From IMG/VR virus record IMGVR_UViG_3300035698_003663, positions 1 to 39,716 of that record: a stretch of DNA of 39,716 nucleotides. One strand, 5' to 3'. Shown here one piece after another: positions 31,891 through 39,716 of this stretch (position 1 is its first letter; the number at the start of each line of letters is the position of its first letter). Source of the DNA: a virus. A program made the position numbers and the translations under genes. The notes beneath the pieces were generated by a model. It did no database searches. It was not told where the DNA came from and worked only from the letters and a program-made list of their open reading frames with translations.

Positions 31891-31913
31891 ATCGAGAATA
31901 TAATCGAGAATAT
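31891..31913. repeat. Tandem ATCGAGAATAT repeats
   Basis: ATCGAGAATAT occurs at 31891-31901 and 31903-31913 (12-bp period), flanked by related TATCGAAT and GTCGAAT at 31871 and 31884, and by a CTTCATA / TATGAAG inverted pair (31862-31868, 31911-31917). It lies between the late terminator and the lysis promoter, so it may be a regulator-binding site. Confidence 0.45.
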
Positions 31914-31922
31914 GAAGTTCCA

Positions 31923-31978
31923 GGCAATAAAAAACCGCAAAGAGGCTTTAATCCCTGAGCGGTTCGTTGCTAATTGCC
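31923..31978 (-). terminator. Late-operon terminator with nested hairpins
   Basis: Inner stem AACCGC (31933-31938) with GCGGTT (31959-31964) is followed on the minus strand by a TTTTTTATT run: a classic intrinsic terminator. An outer pair GGCAAT (31923-31928) / ATTGCC (31973-31978) surrounds it. It lies 50 bases after the last tail gene and separates the tail and lysis genes. Confidence 0.75.
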
Positions 31979-32028
31979 AGGTTAGGAGCAATTACTATAA
32001 GTGTAACACTAGACCACTATGCATTCAA

Positions 32029-32538
32029 TTAACTGTAAGCGCGTAATACTTGGTAACTAAGGATAGTATCTGCTCCAGGATCAGCAGATAGGATAACAGT
32101 TACAGTATCAGCTGTAGGTGTGACTTTCTGTACACTTGCAGCATTAGTACTAGCTTCGACTTGTGCAAATACCACATCAGTAGCTAATACACCGGTTACA
32201 GCGATTGCAACAGTTGCTGAACCACCACCGTCTGCTTCTTTACCAGCATATTTAACAACATGACTAGGATCGTTAGTCACAGGTACTAAAGACCATACTT
32301 GGCCAGAACCACTTAAACGATACGCATCAACCCTACTAGCCGCTGCATTTGGAGTAGCTTTTGTTGATACTATTGCTAATTGCTCATCATTAAAGTCTAC
32401 ACCCCATTTTTGGGCTGCTCCATTTAGGAATCCTGTAGCTGCAACTTGTGCGCGAGTACTTGTAGTCTCAATATAGACTAAAGATGGTGCGACACCTGCT
32501 TGACCGATATTGTTAACTTGTATATTTTTAATAGCCAT
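32029..32538 (-). CDS. Tail-fibre-like protein with shared N-terminal domain
   Basis: This 169-aa protein begins MAIKNIQVNNIGQAGVAPSL. Residues 1-85 align by eye with the first 85 of the large fibre at 35263-37632 (MAIK.I....IGQ.G..P...YI.T, then A.G.LN..A, then TK.TP.A). The rest is Ala/Val/Thr-rich beta-structured. It ends the late operon and may be a short fibre or tip using the same attachment domain. AAAGGA precedes the ATG. Confidence 0.75.
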   Translation of the reverse strand: MAIKNIQVNNIGQAGVAPSLVYIETTSTRAQVAATGFLNGAAQKWGVDFNDEQLAIVSTKATPNAAASRVDAYRLSGSGQVWSLVPVTNDPSHVVKYAGKEADGGGSATVAIAVTGVLATDVVFAQVEASTNAASVQKVTPTADTVTVILSADPGADTILSYQVLRAYS

Positions 32539-32559
32539 AATTTATTCCTTTAAATTTAG

Positions 32560-32877
32560 TTACTCTGGTTTAGGATATTTCACGTGAATCGCTTTAATAG
32601 CATCATAAAATACTGCACACTTAGGTATTTCTCCTGAGTCCATACCATGCCACATAGCCATTAATTGATCTTGTAATGGTGGCATTTCAGTTTTGCGATT
32701 TTCTTTATATCGATGCTCTTTAACACAGTCGGCATAAGCAGCTTTAAGTTCATCTTCGCTAGGCTTAGGGCGATCTTTACATAACCATTTCAAACCTTCA
32801 TAGTTATCGCCTTCCAATGTCCATTCGCAGCCTTTATATTTTTCCAGGTGCGCTAATGGGTATGTGTAATCTATCAT
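32560..32877 (-). CDS. Putative tail-fibre-associated protein (XkdW-like)
   Basis: This 105-aa protein begins MIDYTYPLAHLEKYKGCEWT. The middle and end, PPLQDQLMAMWHGMDSGE, then YDAIKAIHVKYPKPE, match the short C-terminal element ('YP..xxQLDxLYxD....FYxAIKxVKxxYPKP') common in phage tail-associated proteins and XkdW-like families. It may be a tail-fibre assembly protein. Its ATG overlaps the previous stop by one base. Confidence 0.65.
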   Translation of the reverse strand: MIDYTYPLAHLEKYKGCEWTLEGDNYEGLKWLCKDRPKPSEDELKAAYADCVKEHRYKENRKTEMPPLQDQLMAMWHGMDSGEIPKCAVFYDAIKAIHVKYPKPE

Positions 32878-33368
32878 TATCCCGAAATCTCCATTGCTAA
32901 AATTGTTGATGATGACCTGTTATTAGTAGCTGAATTTTGATCTGCAATACTATAATTAATTCTAACAGTCGACTGTGATGATACTTGAATCTTATATGTG
33001 ATTGCAATTGTCGATGCTGGTGAATCTAAATAACTAATAGCAACCGAGTTAGTATTATTATTAGCTGCGCCTGACATCTGCATACCTGTTGTAGATACTG
33101 TACGACTTCCTGCTGTGTCACCAACTATTAAAGCTGAGCCATCTTTTACTAAGTTTAGAAATGACTGCGCGTTGCTTGTACTACCATAACAACATGCAGA
33201 TAAAATTAAAATCTTACTCGTTGCTGATGATGGAGTAATAGTAACCGATAACCCCGGCACATCAGTCATTGTTGCTGATGTAAGTGTAAAGGTATCCACC
33301 TTAGTAGCGTAGACTATTTGTAATATCTCTCCACCACCTGATGCACATCCTGTTGCTGAATTGGCCAT
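32877..33368 (-). CDS. Tandem fibre-module paralogue, copy 3
   Basis: This 163-aa protein begins MANSATGCASGGGEILQIVY. It shares with the next two genes the blocks 'KTDTFT', 'GLSVTITPSSATSKILI', 'VGDTAGSRT', 'SYLDSPAST' and 'TYKIQVSS'. This is a beta-structured module that is common in phage tail fibres. It is the third of three one-base-overlapping copies. It probably builds receptor-binding or decorating trimers, which is inference. Confidence 0.75.
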   Translation of the reverse strand: MANSATGCASGGGEILQIVYATKVDTFTLTSATMTDVPGLSVTITPSSATSKILILSACCYGSTSNAQSFLNLVKDGSALIVGDTAGSRTVSTTGMQMSGAANNNTNSVAISYLDSPASTIAITYKIQVSSQSTVRINYSIADQNSATNNRSSSTILAMEISG

Positions 33369-33856
33369 TATGCAAGTACCTCAATTAATGTCAGTGATGA
33401 CACCGACCTATTTATAGTAGAAGTATCAGCATCATTAACACTTTTATTAATAGTAATTGTAGTGCCAGTTTCTGCCGCAACTTGAACTTTGTATGTTAAA
33501 GCTGAAGTTGATGATGGTGAATCTAAATAAGTTATACCCGATGACATTGTATTGTCAGATGATGGTGTAATTACCGTCATACCAATACTTGCTTGTGTTC
33601 TGTTACCTCCTGCGTCACCTTCTAAAATTACAACGGCATCTCTTAATATTCTAGCAAAAGTTTGCGACTGTGTATTACCACCATTGTTTAAATTTACTAT
33701 TACCAATATCTTACTGCTCGTTGCTGACGGTGTGATACTTGCTGACAACCCTGTTAAGTCTGCAAAAGTTGTGCTAGCCATACTGAAAGTATCAGTCTTG
33801 TTAACACTCACTATGCCACCACCACCTGCTGAGCATCCTGTTGCTGAATTAGCCAT
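33368..33856 (-). CDS. Tandem fibre-module paralogue, copy 2
   Basis: This 162-aa protein begins MANSATGCSAGGGGIVSVNK. It has the same block order as the copies on each side (SKILVIV, EGDAGGNRT, ITYLDSPSST, LTYKVQVAAE). Loops between strands differ strongly from copies 1 and 3, as expected if the exposed surface is diversifying. The stop overlaps the next ATG. Confidence 0.75.
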   Translation of the reverse strand: MANSATGCSAGGGGIVSVNKTDTFSMASTTFADLTGLSASITPSATSSKILVIVNLNNGGNTQSQTFARILRDAVVILEGDAGGNRTQASIGMTVITPSSDNTMSSGITYLDSPSSTSALTYKVQVAAETGTTITINKSVNDADTSTINRSVSSLTLIEVLA

Positions 33857-34362
33857 TATTCTTCCGCCTCTATTACGGTTATTGTGCTAGTGCCGCGACA
33901 CACATTAACTGAATTACTATCAGTAGCCGCTCTATTTATATACGCCACCCCAGATGACTGAACCTTGACCTGTATCTTATACGTTTGTAATGCTACTGAC
34001 GCAGGTTCATCTACTACTAGCATATTTAGCACAGCAGAATTATTTGTATTAACTGTTATATTAGCCTCAATACAACTACCACCTGTCGATTGCGTTCTGC
34101 TCCCTGCCGCCGTACCCAAGCCAATAGCCGTCCCGTTTCGCAGTATGTTATACATTACCTGGAAAGAACCCTTATTGGATGACGTTATATGCACTTTAAC
34201 TATGATTTTACTACCGGTAGATGATGGAGTAATATCAACTGTCAATCCTGTTACATCAACATAGCTAGCCGCACTAGCTGTAAATGTATCGGTCTTAGTA
34301 GTTGATATTACCTGCTTAGCTGTGCCACCAGAACTGCTACAACCTGTTGCTGTATTAGACAT
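33856..34362 (-). CDS. Tandem fibre-module paralogue, copy 1
   Basis: This 168-aa protein begins MSNTATGCSSSGGTAKQVIS. It shares TKTDTFTASAASYVDVTGL, DITPSSTGSKI, LGTAAGSRTQST and LQTYKIQVKVQSS with copies 2 and 3. The Cys in the N-terminal TGC is kept in all three, perhaps for disulphide or oligomer contacts. It follows the small fibre at 34378. Confidence 0.75.
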   Translation of the reverse strand: MSNTATGCSSSGGTAKQVISTTKTDTFTASAASYVDVTGLTVDITPSSTGSKIIVKVHITSSNKGSFQVMYNILRNGTAIGLGTAAGSRTQSTGGSCIEANITVNTNNSAVLNMLVVDEPASVALQTYKIQVKVQSSGVAYINRAATDSNSVNVCRGTSTITVIEAEE

Positions 34363-34377
34363 TTTTAAATCCCCTTA

Positions 34378-35253
34378 CTAGCATATTTCATTGCCACGGT
34401 ACGTTAACATTACCGCAGTTGTTGTGCCAGTTGCTATATAAACAGGTTTTGAAATTTCAGTGACAGTTGTAGGTTCGGTTGCTGTAGCATCACCTGCTGC
34501 TGCCTCTGATAAAAAGTAAACTGTACCAGATGTTAATCCAGCTAAACCAGACAACACACCATTGACCTGCACTGTGAAATCATCAACCCCGGCAACCGCA
34601 CTAACAATACCTATAACCTCAGCATTTGCAGCCGAAGTAGCTAACGCAGTTTCATATGTAGAGACGTTAAGTTTTAAAATTTTACCAACTACAAATCCAT
34701 GCGCTACCTGGTTAACCGCGAAACTCGATGTCGCCCCACCACCACCAGACGCGTCTTCCCACGTTGGAAGCGCAGCCGCACCATTTGACGTTAAAACTTG
34801 AGTAGCTGTGCCTAAACCGTCTACTGGTTGATGAGCAGCAGTAGTCGTAGTGCCGCCACATTGAACCGCATATGCAGTTGTAGAAGCAACACCTGTTCCG
34901 CCACCAGCAACTACTAGGCCGGTACATGCTGAAATATTACCGCTTGATGGCGTGCCTAAAACTGGCGTAATAAATGTAGGGCTTGTAGCAAATACTAACG
35001 CGCCTGTTCCAGTGTTAGAAGTATCTACAGCGGCTAGTAAATTAGCACTAGTGGGCGTTATCATCCAAGTTAAAACATCGGTATCAACCCCTGAAACTCC
35101 TGTTGATATAGGTAAACCCGTGCAACTTGTTAATGTACCTGCCGATGGTGTTCCAATATTTGGGGTCGTAAGTATTGCGTCAACTTCCCCAGCAAATTTA
35201 CCTGTTCCAGACTGTCCTGAAAGAGACAGTCCAATCATATTAAATGTAGCCAT
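34378..35253 (-). CDS. Tail-fibre-like protein (291 aa)
   Basis: It begins MATFNMIGLSLSGQSGTGKF. Residues 30-150 carry the fibre repeats 'TPNIGTPSAGTLTSCTGLP' and 'TPVLGTPSSGNISACTGLV', then a GGGTG hinge. The C-terminal domain (residues of about 180-290, VGKILKLNVSTYETALATSA, GLTSGTVYFLSEAAAGD) resembles a trimeric fibre-end domain. It lies in the tail-fibre cluster with AAGGA before the ATG. Confidence 0.8.
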   Translation of the reverse strand: MATFNMIGLSLSGQSGTGKFAGEVDAILTTPNIGTPSAGTLTSCTGLPISTGVSGVDTDVLTWMITPTSANLLAAVDTSNTGTGALVFATSPTFITPVLGTPSSGNISACTGLVVAGGGTGVASTTAYAVQCGGTTTTAAHQPVDGLGTATQVLTSNGAAALPTWEDASGGGGATSSFAVNQVAHGFVVGKILKLNVSTYETALATSAANAEVIGIVSAVAGVDDFTVQVNGVLSGLAGLTSGTVYFLSEAAAGDATATEPTTVTEISKPVYIATGTTTAVMLTYRGNEIC

Positions 35254-35262
35254 TGTATATCC

Positions 35263-37632
35263 TTATGTAGTAGTTAAGCCTGTCGAGTTCGTGCTGGTTA
35301 ATGCCCAAGTTGTATCAGCAACAATGCATTGAACCTCAGCGAAATCATATCTATCTGTAGATACTAAATCACCACCAGCAGTCGTACCAGTTGTAGCGTT
35401 AAGCTCTATAGTTTGACCTGTATTAGCTGATAATAACCAACCACCAGCTCCAGAACCTTGTACCTTAACAATGCTCGATACAGCAGCTGTAGCCGGTAGT
35501 GTAACAGTTGTTTGGGCTGCATTTTGGGTCATATAACCATTATCAATCGCAGCAGCTTGTGTTGTTCCAGCTACCTGGTTCCAAGTTATACCTGACTGTG
35601 TAGTTGAAATCGTAATAGTATTATTACCATCAACAACTGTTATACCTGAACCACCTGTAATATTTGCAGCTATGGGTGCGCCAGCAGCAGAACCAATAAC
35701 TATTTCGCCATCAGTTAGGGCTAGCCATGTTGGTATTCCAGAAGCGTCACTTGCCAATGACGCATTATTAACTTTAGCTAGTCCTTCTACCGTATTAGCA
35801 CCATTTGAATACAGTAAACCGCTAGCTGCATATGTGTCAGTAAAAGTAGCCGTTGAATATACATTGTTTGTGCCATCTGAGCGCAGAACTTTTCCAGCTG
35901 TTCCTGAGATGCTAGGGTAAGTAGGAGTAGACCAGCTAGGAGCAGCGTTTGAACCAGATTGTAACATCTGACCAGCCGTTGCTGTTGCCGCTAAAACTTC
36001 TACCGAGTCAACATCAGTGTAAAGAATACCACCGTCATCAGGGGTTAATGCTTTACCTAGTCCACCATAAGTTAACCCTATTACAGTACCATTCCACGTG
36101 CCTGTTGTTACAGTTCCAAGTGTTGTTATTGAGGTTTGACCAACGTAACCAGTATCGATATTAACAATAGGGTCAGCAGCAGTTCCAGTAATAACAATTC
36201 TAGATGCTGTGCCACTAACACTATCAACTGTACCGCCTGTACCAGCAGCAGACCATGTAGGGATAAGACCTGCTCCAGCAGATGTTAAAACCTCACCAGC
36301 TGCACCAACGCCTACAACATTTTGAAAGGCTCCAGTAGCTGTCGTACCACCAACTATTACCGAATAAGCGGTAAATGTAGTATTTCCTGTGCCGCCATAA
36401 GGCACTGTAATGGTATCAGCATTCCATGTACCAGTAGTTATTGTACCAAGCGATGTGATATTCGAGGTTGTCGCTGGTGGCAGTGTTGTGCTAATAGATG
36501 GAGTTCCTGTAGCACCTGTGACTAATACGCCATCATTTGCAGTAGCTAAACCACTGACCGCATTTACTGAGCTTGCAAAAACTATTTCATTTGCATTATA
36601 TACATCTGCATAAGTTGATGTTGATTCAACCCAGTTAGTACCATCTGCTCTTTGGACGCGACCTATATTTACAGCATCATCTGGGAAGGTTGCAGTTGAC
36701 CATGTTGGTGCTGCATTTGCGCCTGAGCGTAACATCTTGCCGGCGGCAGCATCGGCTGCTAGTATCTCCATGCTATCGGCATCGGAGTAAACTATACCAC
36801 CGTCATCAGCAACAAGAGCTTTCTCTGTGCCACCGTTTGCTAACGGTACAGGATCGGATGGTATATCACTTGTCAACGCAACCGTACCAGTTGCAGCTGG
36901 CCAGGTAATTGTATTAGTTCCAGCTACAGCAGGAGCATTTACAGTTATTGTACCGCTTGTGCTACCAGAATGAATAAAGGTATTATTGTCAAAAGTCTTT
37001 GCGCCAGTTACTGTTTGTACACCAGCTAGAATCATATCACCAGCACCAGCAATAGTTGTCCAGCTTGGAACGGTTCCGGCTCCCCCACTCGTCAGAACTT
37101 GTCCGACTGTACCTAAAGTCGCAACACTTTGTAACGCCGCAGTTGGAGCAACACCGCCAAGTATCACGGAATTTGCAACAAACGAGGTAGCGCCGGTGCC
37201 TCCATAAGGTACTGTAATGGTATCGCCGTTCCATGTGCCTGTTGTGATCGTACCAACTGTAGTTGTACTAGCTGACCCAATGTAAGCTGGATCAATATTT
37301 ATAACAGCATTTGTCGTGCCTGTAACTATAATTCTGCCAGCAGTCCCAGCAATAGTTGCTACCGTTGATGGTGATGTAATACTAGCTAATATCCAATTAC
37401 CAGAAGTTAAGTTAAGATCTAAAAGACTTAACTGCTTCTCTTTAGCGCTTGGAGTTATTTTAGTAGTAATTAACACCGCATCACCTTCAGATAAAGGGTT
37501 TGTGCGAGCAGTATTGTTTAAATAACCAGAAGCTGTAACAGTAGCTAAGGTGTCATTAGTGTCAATGTAGATAATCTTTGGTGTTTCACCAGACTGTCCA
37601 ATTGGTTGTGTTTTTATAAATTTGATAGCCAT
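35263..37632 (-). CDS. Large tail fibre (789 aa)
   Basis: It begins MAIKFIKTQPIGQSGETPKI. The N-terminal about 90 residues match the protein at 32029-32538. The long shaft has three copies of a module 'GTITTGTWNGDTITVPYGGT' near residues 130, 400 and 500, each followed by a variable block with 'VGQVLTSxGAGxxPxW'. The end (GSGAGGWLLSANTGQTIELN) is a typical fibre C-terminal module. The module repeats give direct DNA repeats over 36.0-37.3 kb. This is the largest adhesin candidate besides the one at 543-3056. Confidence 0.85.
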   Translation of the reverse strand: MAIKFIKTQPIGQSGETPKIIYIDTNDTLATVTASGYLNNTARTNPLSEGDAVLITTKITPSAKEKQLSLLDLNLTSGNWILASITSPSTVATIAGTAGRIIVTGTTNAVINIDPAYIGSASTTTVGTITTGTWNGDTITVPYGGTGATSFVANSVILGGVAPTAALQSVATLGTVGQVLTSGGAGTVPSWTTIAGAGDMILAGVQTVTGAKTFDNNTFIHSGSTSGTITVNAPAVAGTNTITWPAATGTVALTSDIPSDPVPLANGGTEKALVADDGGIVYSDADSMEILAADAAAGKMLRSGANAAPTWSTATFPDDAVNIGRVQRADGTNWVESTSTYADVYNANEIVFASSVNAVSGLATANDGVLVTGATGTPSISTTLPPATTSNITSLGTITTGTWNADTITVPYGGTGNTTFTAYSVIVGGTTATGAFQNVVGVGAAGEVLTSAGAGLIPTWSAAGTGGTVDSVSGTASRIVITGTAADPIVNIDTGYVGQTSITTLGTVTTGTWNGTVIGLTYGGLGKALTPDDGGILYTDVDSVEVLAATATAGQMLQSGSNAAPSWSTPTYPSISGTAGKVLRSDGTNNVYSTATFTDTYAASGLLYSNGANTVEGLAKVNNASLASDASGIPTWLALTDGEIVIGSAAGAPIAANITGGSGITVVDGNNTITISTTQSGITWNQVAGTTQAAAIDNGYMTQNAAQTTVTLPATAAVSSIVKVQGSGAGGWLLSANTGQTIELNATTGTTAGGDLVSTDRYDFAEVQCIVADTTWALTSTNSTGLTTT

Positions 37633-37698
37633 TTGAAATCCTTTTTAAACTTAATCTTTAATAATAGGATAGTACATCTAACGCACTATCGCTTTTGG

Positions 37699-38565
37699 TT
37701 ATTGGAACCTATATCTAATTATAACGATACCAGAACCACCTGCGCTTGCTGTAGCCGTTGAACCATTAAAGGCTGCACCGCCGCCACCGCCACCAGTATT
37801 GGCTGGTGCCGCTACCGCTGATGTACCTATACCACTATCAGCACCACCACCTAAACCACCAGGAGCTATAGTTGGATTAGAGTTAGTAGCACCACCACCT
37901 CCGCCACCGCCATAGTAAGTTGATGAGCCAGATATAGTATTAGCAGTTCCATCACCACCTGCACCACCTACTCCACTCGTAGATGTTACACCAGTCACGC
38001 CAGAATCGCCGCTACCACCGCCGCCGCCACCGCCGCCATTAATACCAAACCCTGAAGCACCGCCACCACCGTCTGCGCCTTGACTACCAGCACCACCAAG
38101 TGTTCCAGTGCTTTTCTCACCACCACCACCGCCGCCAGATCCACCAGCTCCACCGTCTTGTGTTGACTGAGTAGCTTTACCGCCACCCAAAGCCGTAAAA
38201 CCAAAAGCCGAACTGGGTGAACCGTCAGTACCATTTACATTGACAAGACCACCGGCACCACCGGCACCAATAACTACTGTGTAACCTTGAACGCTAACTG
38301 TAAGACCAGTATCTGTGAGTGTTCCACCACCGCCGCCACCGCCACCATTATCGCCGGCGCCACCACCACCGCCGCCGAGTATTAGGTAATCTACAACATC
38401 AGATTCTGCGCTGCCTGTACCAATTGTGCTAACAGTAAAAGTTGAGCCACTGTTAAACGTATGGACTTTGTAATCACCGTCCGTAGTGATTGTGCCGCCA
38501 GTAGCAGTTATATAAGTAGCGGCTACACCGCTCTGGTTAAATGTAACTGGGAAAACCATCGTCAT
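37699..38565 (-). CDS. Glycine-rich adhesin (288 aa)
   Basis: It begins MTMVFPVTFNQSGVAATYIT. After a short beta N-terminus (to about residue 65) comes 'YLILGGGGGGAGDNGGGGGG' and a series of Gly-rich stretches of 6-8 residues, separated by variable loops, ending GGSGIVIIRYRFQ. Such Gly-rich domains end tail-fibre adhesins of many phages (T-even S16-type and related), and variable loops probably set host range. Start overlaps the previous stop by one base (TAATG). Confidence 0.8.
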   Translation of the reverse strand: MTMVFPVTFNQSGVAATYITATGGTITTDGDYKVHTFNSGSTFTVSTIGTGSAESDVVDYLILGGGGGGAGDNGGGGGGGGTLTDTGLTVSVQGYTVVIGAGGAGGLVNVNGTDGSPSSAFGFTALGGGKATQSTQDGGAGGSGGGGGGEKSTGTLGGAGSQGADGGGGASGFGINGGGGGGGGSGDSGVTGVTSTSGVGGAGGDGTANTISGSSTYYGGGGGGGATNSNPTIAPGGLGGGADSGIGTSAVAAPANTGGGGGGAAFNGSTATASAGGSGIVIIRYRFQ

Positions 38566-39716
38566 TAGCTAAAGTCCTGCGCGAATGTTCCAAACATTGA
38601 GGTTCCATCACATACAAAACTTAGAACATCTACCGCGCCCGATCCAGTTGATACTGTCGGTGCCGTTCCACCTGGGAATAAATACTCACTCCCAAAAGCT
38701 AAGGTTCTAGGCGTTGAGTCTTGTACAAATGTAAATATGTATGTCGCGCCAGCTACTTTATTAGTAGGGTTAGCAAGCGTAGTATTTTCTGTCGCTGTAT
38801 GTGTTACAACCTGATTAGCCGCTAAGTTCCAAGCTATAGAGTTAGTACTACTTGTCAGTGCTGTTTGATTGAAATTCTTGGTAGCAGTATATTCTTGGGC
38901 TGTTGCCAGTAACATCACGTCAGATGATGCGCTTGTAGCATTACCAACACTGGTTATTACCCCAGTTAAATTTGCATTAGTTGTTACGTTACCTGCCGTT
39001 AATCCTGCTGCTGTCCCAGTTGCATTTGTCATAACACCTGAAGCTGGGGTGCCTAATGCTGGAGTAATTAGTGATGGACTTGTTGCGAAAACTAATGCAC
39101 CTGTACCAGTCTCATCAGTAACCGCAGCAGCTAGATTTGCACTTGATGGAGTTCCGAACCAGGTAGCTACGCCAGTTCCTAAGCTTGTTAACCCTGTGCC
39201 ACCTAAAGCAGCTGTTACCGGAACTGTAAGACTGACAGTTGGATTAATCGTGGCTGTTCCAGTTACTGTAATTCCTGAACCAGCAGCTACACTTGTTACA
39301 GTTCCAGAGCCACCAGCCGCTACTTGAGCTAATACGTAGGTTTTCATAGCTAGCGCAGCTGAAACATTAGTCGCAAGGGCAGTTGCCATTGTATCGTCAT
39401 TAATAATTGCATTTATTGCAGTCGTGCTGTTAACACTTAAATCACTTCCAATATTAAATGCACCTGTTCCTTTACCTTTGGCAGTTAGCGTAATATTATC
39501 ATCTGTGCCATCAACAGTTAGAACAGGATTACTACCAGCAGCTGCATTGATAAAGTTAAGGTGATTTACAGAAGCTGCGCCTGCTGCTGCATATTTAAAT
39601 AAATAATTACCAGAGGCATCTTTTATACCATCACTAGGAAAATCAAATCTATAATTAACGCCAGAACGCAGACCAACAACTATGTCACCGATTTGAACTT
39701 CCTTACCATCTGTAAA
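38565..39716 (-). CDS. Tail fibre-like protein, main part (5' end lies at 1-151)
   Basis: The frame is open at the right edge and continues at base 127 because of circularity. With the start at 151 the whole protein is 391 aa. Residues of about 125-240 hold the fibre repeats 'SGITVTGTATINPTVSLTV', 'TPALGTPASGVMTNATG' and 'NLTGVITSVGN'. The C-terminal domain (residues 285-391) reads HTATENTTLANPTNKVAGAT, then YIFTFVQDSTPRTLAFGSEY, a fold seen at tail-fibre ends. Any annotation that treats the contig as linear will truncate it. Confidence 0.82.
   Translation of the reverse strand, partial: FTDGKEVQIGDIVVGLRSGVNYRFDFPSDGIKDASGNYLFKYAAAGAASVNHLNFINAAAGSNPVLTVDGTDDNITLTAKGKGTGAFNIGSDLSVNSTTAINAIINDDTMATALATNVSAALAMKTYVLAQVAAGGSGTVTSVAAGSGITVTGTATINPTVSLTVPVTAALGGTGLTSLGTGVATWFGTPSSANLAAAVTDETGTGALVFATSPSLITPALGTPASGVMTNATGTAAGLTAGNVTTNANLTGVITSVGNATSASSDVMLLATAQEYTATKNFNQTALTSSTNSIAWNLAANQVVTHTATENTTLANPTNKVAGATYIFTFVQDSTPRTLAFGSEYLFPGGTAPTVSTGSGAVDVLSFVCDGTSMFGTFAQDFS
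39590..39716. repeat. Terminal direct repeat, right copy (circular overlap)
   Basis: It is identical to bases 1-127. When the circle is closed one copy should be removed, leaving 39,589 bp. Confidence 0.93.

Noticed and set aside
37668-37690. GATAGT/ACTATC inverted repeat between the Gly-rich adhesin and the large fibre
   Set aside because: Only a 6-bp weak stem with no U tract on the coding strand. The downstream gene belongs to the same operon.
1-39716. CRISPR arrays, tRNA genes and insertion sequences
   Set aside because: I saw no regularly spaced repeat-spacer pattern, no cloverleaf with conserved tRNA arms and no transposase. The HNH gene is the only mobile-type element.

Overview
The window is one complete genome of a tailed phage with P22-like podovirus architecture. 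The last 127 bases (39590-39716) repeat bases 1-127 exactly, so the sequence is a closed circle of 39,589 bp cut at an arbitrary point inside a tail gene. DNA is AT-rich. Ribosome-binding sites are of the AAGGA type and genes are tightly overlapped. The host is probably a Gram-negative bacterium (P22-type portal, coat and tail-hub genes, GH108 lysozyme), but nothing here identifies it.

Late region, minus strand. It starts at about 19.75 kb, runs left through base 1, continues from the right edge and ends at a strong terminator at 31.92-31.98 kb. Order: zinc-ribbon protein, small terminase, about nine small genes (including a sigma region 4-like protein and an orphan integrase arm-binding domain), large terminase, portal, three small genes, scaffold, coat, a virion protein of unknown role, gp4-like tail adaptor, gp10-like stabilisation protein, a small protein in the tail-needle position, three ejection-type proteins, then a long run of tail-fibre or adhesin genes. 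The run holds two large fibres, a Gly-rich adhesin and three tandem paralogues. Lysis genes (small membrane protein, GH108 muramidase) and a VRR-NUC nuclease follow behind the terminator, with a candidate promoter of their own.

Early regions. A plus-strand operon at 20.0-22.1 kb holds a dozen very small unknown genes, several membrane or secreted. It has a near-consensus promoter opposite the late region, and two DnaA-box-like sites lie in the divergent gap. At 22.2-27.4 kb a minus-strand operon reads Cro-like repressor, unknown genes, winged-helix protein, O-like replication protein, primase-helicase. At 27.5-30.7 kb the divergent plus-strand operon reads HNH endonuclease, YqaJ exonuclease, RecT, membrane protein, SSB, membrane protein.

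The Cro and recombination operons face away from two almost superimposed promoters, like the lambda/P22 immunity region, but I see no CI-type repressor and no full integrase. An HNH gene sits where a repressor might be expected. This suggests a phage of temperate ancestry that is now lytic, or one whose repressor I cannot recognise. The most interesting non-coding element is at 25.41-25.56 kb: a perfect -35 promoter between 11-bp inverted repeats, followed about 75 nt later by an intrinsic terminator, with no ORF of its own. It looks like a small phage RNA gene.
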